From the NCBI GenBank assembly GCA_963838035.1, contig CAWIPM010000008.1, forward strand, positions 62,001 to 126,000: a stretch of DNA of 64,000 nucleotides, given 5' to 3'. The notes beneath the pieces are model-generated. The model saw only the letters and a list, made by a program, of their open reading frames with translations. It was not told the DNA's origin and did no database searches. Origin of the DNA: CAVVNN01 sp963838035. Lineage in GTDB: Bacteria > Actinomycetota > Thermoleophilia > Solirubrobacterales > 70-9. Of the stretch, positions 30,816 to 38,091 are shown in pieces (the stretch's first letter is position 1; each line of letters opens with the position of its first letter). Made by a program: the position numbers and the translations under genes.

Positions 30816-32320
30816 CGTTTCATCCCCCCCACATCGACTACGCAGCGCTCCTGCCCGTCATCGCGCTGGTGGCCGGTGTCTGCGTCGTGCTGCTCAGCGC
30901 GGTGTTCAAGCCCTTGCGGCGGACGGCGCCCTGGTTGACCCTGGCGATCCTGGCGGTGACGGCGGCGGGACTCGTCCTGCAATGGAACGACCCGACCACT
31001 CTGGTTGCCGGTGCGCTGCGGCTCGACGACCTGGCGATCTCGATCTCGCTGATCGCGATCCTCACCGCCGCCTTCGCGGTCTGCCTCTCCCTGCGTGAGC
31101 CGGCTGCGGAGCAGGTCGGCTCGGGTGAGTACCACGCGCTGCTGCTCGGCTCGGTGCTGGGGATGGTCCTCCTTGCCCAGGCCCAGAACCTGGTCAGCTT
31201 CTTCGTCGCGATCGAGACGCTCTCGATCCCGCTCTACATCCTCTGCGCCGCCAACATGCGCCGCGAGCGCTCGCTCGAGTCGGGGCTGAAGTACCTGATC
31301 GTCGGCTCGCTCGGCTCGGCGACGCTGCTCTACGGAATGGCGTTCGTCTACGGCGGCAGCGGCTCCACCGGGTTCGCGGGGATCGCCGCCGGGATCGCGC
31401 AGAAGGGCGTGCTCGGCGACCCGCTGGTCCTCGTCGGGATCGGGATGGCGACGGTCGGGCTCGCCTTCAAGACCTCGATCGCCCCCTTCCACCAGTGGAC
31501 CCCCGATGTCTACGAGGGCGCCCCGACGCCGATCACCGGCTTCATGGCGGTGGCGACCAAGGCGGCGGCGTTCGCGGTCTTCGTCCGCTTCTTCGACGTG
31601 GCGCTGGCGCCGCAGGCGAGCGAATGGCAGCCCGCCCTGGCGGTCCTGGCGGCGATCTCGATCGTCGTCGGCAACGTCGGCGCGCTCGGCCAGCGCTCGC
31701 TGAAGCGGATGCTCGGCTACTCCGGTGTCGCCCAGGCCGGCTACATCCTCGGCGGCCTCGTCGTCGCCTCGCAGGCCGGGGTCGACGCGCTCGTCTTCTA
31801 CCTCTCCGCCTACGCCTTCATGAACCTCTCCGCCTTCGCCGTCGTCGTCGCCCGCGAGCGCGAGACCGCCCACGGCGACGACATCCGCGCCGTCGAGGGG
31901 CTGGGTCGCGAGAGACCGCTGCTCGCCTGGCCGCTGACCATCTCGATGCTCGGCCTCGCCGGGCTGCCGGCGACGGCGGGCTTCATCGGCAAGCTCTACC
32001 TGATCGAGGCCCTGGTCGAAGGCGATTACACCTGGCTGGCGGTCTTCATCGCAGTCGGCACGATGATCTCCCTCGCCTATTACCTGCCGGTGGTTGCCGC
32101 GATGTGGATGCGGCCGGGAGGAGAGCCGGCTGGGGTGGGGGCGGCTCCCGCGATCGCCGGCGCCGCTCCCGAGGCGGACCCGATCGACCCGGAGGCGGGG
32201 CGACGTGCCTACCTCCTCGCCCCGGCTCTGCTCGCCGCGGCGGCGGTCATCTTCTTCGGCGTCATCCCCCAGCCGCTGGTCGATTTCGCGGCCCACGCGG
32301 GCGCCTCGCTCTTCGGGTAG
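30812..32320 (+). CDS. nuoN: NADH-quinone oxidoreductase subunit N
   Basis: A 502-residue antiporter-like proton pump and the last gene of the operon. 'F-K-T-S-I-A-P-F-H-Q-W-T-P-D-V-Y-E-G-A-P-T' near residue 220 and 'K-R-M-L-G-Y-S-G-V-A-Q-A-G-Y' near 300 are family signatures. A Pro/Ala-rich loop (about 432-455) lies before the final helix. ATGA overlap with nuoM; the next gene begins 9 bases after the stop. Confidence 0.97.
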   Translation: MTFHPPHIDYAALLPVIALVAGVCVVLLSAVFKPLRRTAPWLTLAILAVTAAGLVLQWNDPTTLVAGALRLDDLAISISLIAILTAAFAVCLSLREPAAEQVGSGEYHALLLGSVLGMVLLAQAQNLVSFFVAIETLSIPLYILCAANMRRERSLESGLKYLIVGSLGSATLLYGMAFVYGGSGSTGFAGIAAGIAQKGVLGDPLVLVGIGMATVGLAFKTSIAPFHQWTPDVYEGAPTPITGFMAVATKAAAFAVFVRFFDVALAPQASEWQPALAVLAAISIVVGNVGALGQRSLKRMLGYSGVAQAGYILGGLVVASQAGVDALVFYLSAYAFMNLSAFAVVVARERETAHGDDIRAVEGLGRERPLLAWPLTISMLGLAGLPATAGFIGKLYLIEALVEGDYTWLAVFIAVGTMISLAYYLPVVAAMWMRPGGEPAGVGAAPAIAGAAPEADPIDPEAGRRAYLLAPALLAAAAVIFFGVIPQPLVDFAAHAGASLFG

Positions 32321-32329
32321 GGGCGCCCG

Positions 32330-33253
32330 ATGGGCGTCCTGCTCACCGCCGCCGCGATCGTCGCTGCCGTCGCCGTCGGCGTCTGGTCGGAGGGCCGCTG
32401 GCCGCAGGGAGCCGCGCTCGCCGCCCGCCGCGCCCTGCTGCTGCTGCTCTACGTGCTGCTGCCGCCGGTGATCTTCTTCAACATCGCAGCCAGCGAAGTC
32501 GACGTCTCACACGGAGTCGGCCTCGTGCTCGGGATCGTCGCCTCCTCGCTCGGCGCCCTGCTCGCCTGGTGGGTGGCGAGTCGCGTCCTGCGCCTGCCCC
32601 GCTTCCAGACGGGCGCGGTCGTCTGCACCGTGCTCAGCGTCAACACCGGCTATCTCGGCTACCCGCTGACGGTAGCGCTGCTCGGCCGCGACCAGCTCTC
32701 GACCGCGGTTCTCTACGACGTCCTGGTCACCGGCCCCTGCCTGCTGCTCGGCGCCTTCGCGGTCGGAGCCGCGTTCGGGACGAAGGCGGGAGAAGGGGCG
32801 CGCGAACGGGTGCGCGCCTTCTTCACCCGCAACCCTCCCCTCTACGCGGCGATCGCCGGCCTGCTCGCACCAAGCTCGTTGGCACCGTCCGCCCTGGTCG
32901 ACGTTTCCCAGGCCCTGATCGTCGCGATCCTGCCAATCGGCTTCTTCGCCGTCGGAGCCACCCTGGCCGAGAACGCCGAGCGTGGCGAGCTGCCGATGCC
33001 ACCGCCGCTGACCCGGCCGGTGGCGCTTGCGGTCGCCACCCGCCTCGCCGTCGTGCCCGCGCTGCTGATGCTGCTGGCAGCGCCGTTGATCGAGCTCCCG
33101 GCCGCCTACCGCCTGCTTTCGGCAATGCCCTCCGGCCTCAACTCGATGGTCGTCGCCCATGCCTACGGCCTGGACATGGAGATCACCGCCGAGGCGGTCG
33201 CCTGGTCGACAGCGATAGTCGTCGCGGCTGCCCTAGTCTCGTTGCTCCTCTGA
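32330..33253 (+). CDS. AEC (auxin efflux carrier) family transporter
   Basis: A 307-residue membrane protein with about ten helices in the two-repeat arrangement of the AEC / bile-acid transporter fold. Seen: 'V-L-S-V-N-T-G-Y-L-G-Y-P-L' (the N-x-G-x-x-G-x-P crossover of helix 4) and 'A-M-P-S-G-L-N-S-M-V-V-A-H' in the second half. Such proteins export organic acids or similar anions; the substrate is unknown. It follows nuoN by 9 bases and so may be read from the nuo transcript. Confidence 0.85.
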   Translation: MGVLLTAAAIVAAVAVGVWSEGRWPQGAALAARRALLLLLYVLLPPVIFFNIAASEVDVSHGVGLVLGIVASSLGALLAWWVASRVLRLPRFQTGAVVCTVLSVNTGYLGYPLTVALLGRDQLSTAVLYDVLVTGPCLLLGAFAVGAAFGTKAGEGARERVRAFFTRNPPLYAAIAGLLAPSSLAPSALVDVSQALIVAILPIGFFAVGATLAENAERGELPMPPPLTRPVALAVATRLAVVPALLMLLAAPLIELPAAYRLLSAMPSGLNSMVVAHAYGLDMEITAEAVAWSTAIVVAAALVSLLL

Positions 33254-33597
33254 TGCTCCAGCACGTCGGGATCGAGGTGGCGCCGGATGACCTGGAGCGC
33301 TCAGTCGAGCTCTGGCAACTGCTTGGCTTCGTGCTCGTCGAGCCGCCCGAGACGCTCAGCGCCAACACCTGGCTGGAGCGGGATGGGACGCAGATCCACC
33401 TGATTCCGATCGGGCCGCCCGTCGTTCCAGCAAGTGGGCACACCGCCATCGTGGTGACGGATTTCGAGCGATTGGTCGGCGCGCTGCACAAGCACGGCTT
33501 CGAGGTCGAGCGCCGGCGCGAGCACTGGGGGGCACCGCGTGGCCTCGTCGTCGCCCCCGGGGGCCACCGCGTCGAGTTGATGGCAGCCGCGCCATAG
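33253..33597 (+). CDS. VOC-superfamily (glyoxalase/dioxygenase-like) protein
   Basis: A 114-residue single-module protein with the beta-alpha-beta-beta-beta fold of the vicinal oxygen chelate family: 'M-L-Q-H-V-G-I-E-V' (first metal-ligand His4) and 'W-G-A-P-R-G-L-V-V-A-P-G-G-H-R-V-E-L' (final Glu ligand). It probably works as a dimer. The ATG shares a base with the preceding stop (TGATG). No substrate can be inferred. Confidence 0.82.
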   Translation: MLQHVGIEVAPDDLERSVELWQLLGFVLVEPPETLSANTWLERDGTQIHLIPIGPPVVPASGHTAIVVTDFERLVGALHKHGFEVERRREHWGAPRGLVVAPGGHRVELMAAAP

Positions 33598-33660
33598 GGC
33601 GAGACCTGCCCTCCCGCCGAGATCCTTAGACGTCTACGGCGATGAGGAGAAATCATCTCG

Positions 33661-34815
33661 CTACCTGAGGCGCTCCAGGCGCATGCCGCCGGCGTAGCCG
33701 CGGCCGGGGGTGTCGTGGCAGGCGTATTCACCGCGAGGTTGCGCGTAGACCAGGCCGAGACAGGCGTCGATAGCTCGCTGGCCGTAGGCGTTGGGGTGCA
33801 GCGACTCGCGGGTTGCCCCCTGGGCGAAGGAGAGGCGGCGGACCCATTCCGCCGTGACGGGAGAGGGGCCCTCCGGCCCGACGAGGCGGGAGCGGCGATC
33901 GCAGAGCTGGTGGCCGTCGAGAGCGTGCTGGAGGTCGAGGTACTCGGCGCCGGCGCTCGCCGCGACCGTTCTCATCATCGCGTCGATCGACGGCGTCGCA
34001 CGGCTCGCCGCCCAGTCGGCGTCGGCGTTCCAGAGCGGACAGCCGCCGTCGCCGAGGCGGCTCCAGCCGTACTCGGGGTAGCGGATCCAGCGCCCGGCGG
34101 GAAATGGCGATGCGTAGCCCATCGCGACCAGCCTGTAGTCCGAGCGCCGGTAGCCGGCGGCCGCCATCGCCGCGCGGACCTCCCGCAGCGCCTTGCGAAG
34201 GCGCGCTGCGGCGACGGGCAGGGCGGCCTCGATCTCGGCCTGCGCTCCGCCCCTGCAGTAGACAGGGTCTTCAGGCGAGCTGCTGGCCCAGTCCAGGGCA
34301 CAGTCCACCACCAGGCCGCCGAAGCCGACGTCATTGGCTCCGACCGTCACCACGATCATCCGCACGTCGGCCCGACGCGCCACCGCCGCGAGCCGGTCGG
34401 CCTGCGGCGCCTCCCCGAAATGCGGCTGGCCGCCGACCGCTGCCCGCCACAGGTTTACGGCCCGCGCACCCGAGCAGGCGAGGTTGACCCTCTTGCCGAC
34501 CCCCACCGGCGCGCTGCGGATCGGGGCCACGTCGGAGCGGTGGCAATCGTCGCGCTCGGAGCGCCCATAGACGCGGCTCGGGTCGTACTCGCAGCCCCAC
34601 CCCCCGCAATCGAAGGCGGCGCGGTCTGTCCCCGAGCGGGTCCCGAACGCTTCGGAGCCGTTGCCCATCCAGCGCCCACCCTCGCCGGAGATGAAGCTGT
34701 CCCCCAGCGAGACGACCGCCGTCTCCGGCGAGCCCGGCCTCGCCCCCGCCTGCCCCAACGCGGCCAGCGCCGTCACCGCGATCGCGACCAAAGCCGCCGT
34801 AGTCACCCGCCCCAT
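33661..34815 (-). CDS. Secreted SGNH/GDSL-family hydrolase
   Basis: A 384-residue exported esterase/lipase-like enzyme. An N-terminal signal (about residues 5-25) precedes block I 'S-L-G-D-S-F-I-S-G-E-G', block III 'G-A-N-D-V-G-F' (Asn of the oxyanion hole) and block V 'H-P-N-A-Y-G' near the C-terminus with the catalytic His; the Cys content (seven or more) suggests disulfides like the Streptomyces SGNH lipases. ATG 34815 is preferred because GAGGGGG lies about 7 bases upstream; a TTG at 34821 is in frame. Confidence 0.88.
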   Translation of the reverse strand: MGRVTTAALVAIAVTALAALGQAGARPGSPETAVVSLGDSFISGEGGRWMGNGSEAFGTRSGTDRAAFDCGGWGCEYDPSRVYGRSERDDCHRSDVAPIRSAPVGVGKRVNLACSGARAVNLWRAAVGGQPHFGEAPQADRLAAVARRADVRMIVVTVGANDVGFGGLVVDCALDWASSSPEDPVYCRGGAQAEIEAALPVAAARLRKALREVRAAMAAAGYRRSDYRLVAMGYASPFPAGRWIRYPEYGWSRLGDGGCPLWNADADWAASRATPSIDAMMRTVAASAGAEYLDLQHALDGHQLCDRRSRLVGPEGPSPVTAEWVRRLSFAQGATRESLHPNAYGQRAIDACLGLVYAQPRGEYACHDTPGRGYAGGMRLERLR

Positions 34816-34956
34816 CGCCAACCCCCTCGATCGGCCGGTGCCCGCGCGGCCCGGCTTCCATCGCCAGAAAAGCCGCGCCGGCCGCGCCGGTCAAGGCCTG
34901 CGCGTGACTTTTGACCTGATCCGCTGAAAAGTTGCGCTCGCGCGCCTGTTCCGGCG

Positions 34957-35667
34957 CTACTTCTCGGGTGGCATACCCCGCTTCGTCCCGAAGAGGTCGG
35001 CGTCGGCGACGCTGAGCAGCTCGTCGGCGGAGCGGCCGTCGGCGGGAAAGATCGCGAACCCGGTCGCGGCTGAGACGTTCATCTCCTCGTTGCCGCACTC
35101 GCGTATGCGGTGGCGCAACCGCGCCGCCACGTCTTCGACCTCCTCGCCGTTGGTCTCCGGTGCGATCACCGCGAACTCGTCGCCCCCCTGGCGGAAGACC
35201 GAGTCCTCGGCCCGTACCTCCTCGCGCAGGGCGGCGCCGATCTCGGCCAGCATCCGATCGCCTTCGAGGTGCCCGAAGGTCTCGTTGACCTGCTTGAAGC
35301 CGTCGAGGTCGATCAGGACCACGGCGAATTCGCGAGCCCGCCGCGAGTGCCGCGTCAGCTCCTCGGCGATGCGCTCGTGCAACGCCCGATAGTTCCCCAC
35401 CCCGGTCAGCTCGTCGCGGCGGGAAAGCTCCCAGAACCGTTGCCGGCTCGCCTCCAGCCGCCGCGTCATCGCGATCGCGCTGGCGCCGGCGACGACGAGG
35501 CACAACGCCTCGATCAGGCCGATCGCGAGCAGCTGCTCGCGGGTGAAGGAGCCGACCAGCAGCGGCGTCACCAGGCCGACCGCAACGGCGATCAGCGCAC
35601 TCGCCCAGTAGCGACCGCCGACGTTGCGGGGGTCGGGAGCGAACTTGGATGCCGGGCGCGGGTTCAT
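34957..35667 (-). CDS. Membrane-anchored diguanylate cyclase (GGDEF domain)
   Basis: A 236-residue protein with two hydrophobic helices (about residues 20-40 and 45-65) and a cytoplasmic GGDEF domain (about 80-230). The active-site loop reads R-Q-G-G-D-E-F, so the enzyme should make c-di-GMP; the preceding 'D-L-D-G-F-K-Q-V-N' metal/nucleotide motif is intact. An R-x-x-D inhibitory site is not obvious. Start taken at ATG 35667; the frame is open to 35730. Divergent from the ThyX-like gene. Confidence 0.9.
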   Translation of the reverse strand: MNPRPASKFAPDPRNVGGRYWASALIAVAVGLVTPLLVGSFTREQLLAIGLIEALCLVVAGASAIAMTRRLEASRQRFWELSRRDELTGVGNYRALHERIAEELTRHSRRAREFAVVLIDLDGFKQVNETFGHLEGDRMLAEIGAALREEVRAEDSVFRQGGDEFAVIAPETNGEEVEDVAARLRHRIRECGNEEMNVSAATGFAIFPADGRSADELLSVADADLFGTKRGMPPEK

Positions 35668-35737
35668 CGTCGTCAATTGCGGACCGCGGTTACCGACCAG
35701 CATATGCGCCTGTCGCGAGCCCGTCACCACCCGCGGC

Positions 35738-35743
35738 TACGAT
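35738..35743 (+). promoter_or_regulatory. TANNNT -10 box, probable leaderless start for the ThyX-like gene
   Basis: TACGAT ends 6 bases before GTG 35750; no Shine-Dalgarno is present. Confidence 0.5.
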
Positions 35744-35749
35744 GCCCCG

Positions 35750-37384
35750 GTGCGCTACCCAGTCGAGGACTTCACCCCCGAGGAGCGAGCGATCCTCACC
35801 CCTCATTTCACCAACCTCGACCGCCCCGTCTTCGCCCTGGTCAACCTCCCCGAGACCGTCAAGGGAGCGCTTTTTGCCCGCTATTCGCGTTATTCGGGGA
35901 CGGTTCGGCGCCTCTACCTGGAGGAGTTCGCCGCCGACTCGCCGCCCGGCGGGCGCCCCTTCGACGCGGAGGAGGGAGAGCGGGCGGCAAAGCTTTACGA
36001 GCGGGTCTTCCTCGGCTACGGCGACGACTCGATCGCCCAGGTCGGCGGCGCCCACGTCGCCTGCGAGTGGGTCTCCAACATCCTCACCAAGGTGCTGCAG
36101 CGCGGTCGCCTTGCCGCCTACCTGGAGCAATCGACCCGCTACATCCCCTATGACAAGCCCCTCCCGGCGGACGCCGGCGGCGGTTACCGCTACTACCGCA
36201 ACGAGGGGCTCGGCCCGCAGTTCGCGGTGGCGATGGACGAGCTGTTCTCGATCTACTCGCGCCTGCTGGAGCTGGTCGAGGTGTGGGCGGCCGAGCGCTG
36301 GCCGCGCGGCGATGGTGAGCCCGAGGCGGCCTGGGGGCACTCGATCCGCGCCAAGGCGCTCGACCTGCTGCGCGGTCTGCTGCCGGCTGCGACGCTGAGC
36401 CATGTCGGCATCTACGCCTCCGGCCAGGCCTATGAGCAGCTGATCCTGCGCCTGATGGCGTCGCCGCTGCCGGAGGCGCGCGAGTTCGGCGCGATGATCC
36501 TGACGGAGCTGCAGCGCGTGATGCCGAGCTTCGTCTCGCGGGTACAGCGCCCCGACCGCGGCGGGGAGTGGATCTCCTACCTCCAGCAACGCCGCGAGCA
36601 GACCGAGAGCTGGGTCTCGCGGCTGGGCCTCGACCGCCGCGGCGGGGGCGAGGAAGCTCCCTCGGTCGAGCTGATCCACGTCGACGGCAGCGAAGAGGAC
36701 CTGCTCGCCGCCTGCCTGTTCGAGTCGGCCGGCGCCCCGCAGACCGAGATCCTCGCCCGCCTCGACGTGCTCGACCGCTCCGAGCGAGCCGAGCTGCTGG
36801 GCGCGCTCATCGGCGAGCGCGCCAACCGACGCCACCGCCCCGGACGCGGCTTCGAGGCGGTGCGCTACCGCTTCGAGATCGTCTCCGACTACGGCGCCTT
36901 CCGCGACCTTCAGCGCCATCGGATGCTGACCTGCCAGTGGCAGCGGCTGGGGCCGGACCTCGGCGCCGGGATCCCCGGTGAGGTCGCCGAGGCCGGGCTC
37001 GGCGGCGAGTTCGAGCGGGCGCTCGAGGTTTCGCGCGTCGAGTACGAGCGCCTCGACGCAGCAGGCCTGCGCGAGGCCGCCCCCTACGCACTCAGCCTCG
37101 CCTACCGGATCCGCTACTGCCTCGACCTCAACGCGCGCGAGGCGATGCACCTGATCGAGCTGCGCTCCGGTCGCGAGGGCCACCCCGCCTACCGCGCCGT
37201 CGCCCAGGCGATGCACGAGCGGATCGCCGCGGTCCACCCGGCGGTCGCGGCGGCGATGACCCACGTCGACACCTCCCAGGAGCCGCGCCTGGAGAGGATC
37301 CTCAGCGAGATCCGCACCCAACGCAAGCGGGCGCGGGCCGCCGAGCACGCCGAGGCGCCGCCCGGCCTCAACCCGCTCGGGTAG
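35750..37384 (+). CDS. Tandem-duplicated ThyX-like protein (FAD-dependent thymidylate synthase family)
   Basis: A 544-residue protein made of two ThyX-like halves. Classical ThyX is about 220-270 residues with R-H-R-x7-S-x-R. In the first half the matching stretch is R118-G-R-L-A-A-Y-L-E-Q-S128-T-R130-Y: the S-x-R-Y part is intact but His is Gly. In the second half R389-H-R is intact but the downstream Ser and Arg are lost (W-Q-R-L-G follows). The two motifs are 271 residues apart, exactly half the chain. Both halves keep the 'Y-E-R ... G-Y-G-D-D-S-I-A' or 'F-R-D-L-Q' helices of the fold. A covalent pseudo-dimer that shares one complete site between halves is possible, or a non-catalytic relative. 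GTG 35750 is supported by an upstream -10 box. Confidence 0.75.
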   Translation: MRYPVEDFTPEERAILTPHFTNLDRPVFALVNLPETVKGALFARYSRYSGTVRRLYLEEFAADSPPGGRPFDAEEGERAAKLYERVFLGYGDDSIAQVGGAHVACEWVSNILTKVLQRGRLAAYLEQSTRYIPYDKPLPADAGGGYRYYRNEGLGPQFAVAMDELFSIYSRLLELVEVWAAERWPRGDGEPEAAWGHSIRAKALDLLRGLLPAATLSHVGIYASGQAYEQLILRLMASPLPEAREFGAMILTELQRVMPSFVSRVQRPDRGGEWISYLQQRREQTESWVSRLGLDRRGGGEEAPSVELIHVDGSEEDLLAACLFESAGAPQTEILARLDVLDRSERAELLGALIGERANRRHRPGRGFEAVRYRFEIVSDYGAFRDLQRHRMLTCQWQRLGPDLGAGIPGEVAEAGLGGEFERALEVSRVEYERLDAAGLREAAPYALSLAYRIRYCLDLNAREAMHLIELRSGREGHPAYRAVAQAMHERIAAVHPAVAAAMTHVDTSQEPRLERILSEIRTQRKRARAAEHAEAPPGLNPLG

Positions 37385-37386
37385 CG

Positions 37387-38091
37387 ATGACTCCGGCGAT
37401 CTCCCTGCGCGGCGTCCGCAAGACGTACGGCAGCGGCGGGATCGCAGTCCAGGCGCTCCGCGGAGTCGACCTCGAGATCTGGCCGGAGGAGTTCGTCGTG
37501 CTGCTCGGCCCGAGCGGCTCGGGCAAGACGACGCTGCTTAACCTGATCGGCGGCATCGAGCCGGCTAGCGAGGGCGAGATCGAGGTAGCCGGCCAGGACG
37601 TGACCGCGCTCGACGAGGAGGGGCGGACCCGGTTCCGCCGCGAAACGGTCGGCTTCATCTTCCAGTTCTTCAACCTGATCCCGACCCTGACCGCCCTGGA
37701 GAACGTTGAGCTGATCGCCGAGCTCGGGCACGGAGCCGACCGCTCGGCAGAGATGCTGGAGCGAGTCGGCCTCGGCGACCGCATCGACCACTTCCCGGCT
37801 CAGCTCTCCGGCGGCGAGCAGCAACGGGTCGCCGTTGCCCGCGCCCTCGCCGGCGGCCCCCGCATCCTGCTCGGCGACGAGCCGACGGGGGCGCTGGACC
37901 TGGAGACCGGGCGCACCGTGCTGGGCCTGCTGCACGAGCTCAGCCACGAGATGGGCCAGACCGTGCTGCTGGTCACCCACAACGCGTCGATCGGGCGGAT
38001 GGCCGACCGGGTGTTGCGCATGCGTGACGGCGGCATCGTCGCCGACGAGCGCAATCCGGCCCCGGCCCCGGCCGAGCAGCTCGACTGGTGA
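37387..38091 (+). CDS. ABC transporter ATP-binding protein (MacB/LolD type)
   Basis: A 234-residue ATPase with Walker A G-P-S-G-S-G-K-T-T, signature L-S-G-G-E-Q-Q-R, Walker B 'I-L-L-G-D-E-P-T-G-A-L-D' and switch His in V-T-H-N. It begins 2 bases after the ThyX-like stop and overlaps its permease by 4 bases (GTGA), so it is an exporter pair separate from the one at 6.8-10 kb. Confidence 0.93.
   Translation: MTPAISLRGVRKTYGSGGIAVQALRGVDLEIWPEEFVVLLGPSGSGKTTLLNLIGGIEPASEGEIEVAGQDVTALDEEGRTRFRRETVGFIFQFFNLIPTLTALENVELIAELGHGADRSAEMLERVGLGDRIDHFPAQLSGGEQQRVAVARALAGGPRILLGDEPTGALDLETGRTVLGLLHELSHEMGQTVLLVTHNASIGRMADRVLRMRDGGIVADERNPAPAPAEQLDW

Noticed and set aside
33637..33657. GATGA/TCATC mini-hairpin between convergent VOC and SGNH genes.
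   Set aside because: Five-base stem is within chance; no other terminator feature seen.
34903..34935. Inverted ACTTTT/AAAAGT pair downstream of the GGDEF gene.
   Set aside because: Arms of only six bases with a 14-base spacer; too weak to call a terminator or operator.
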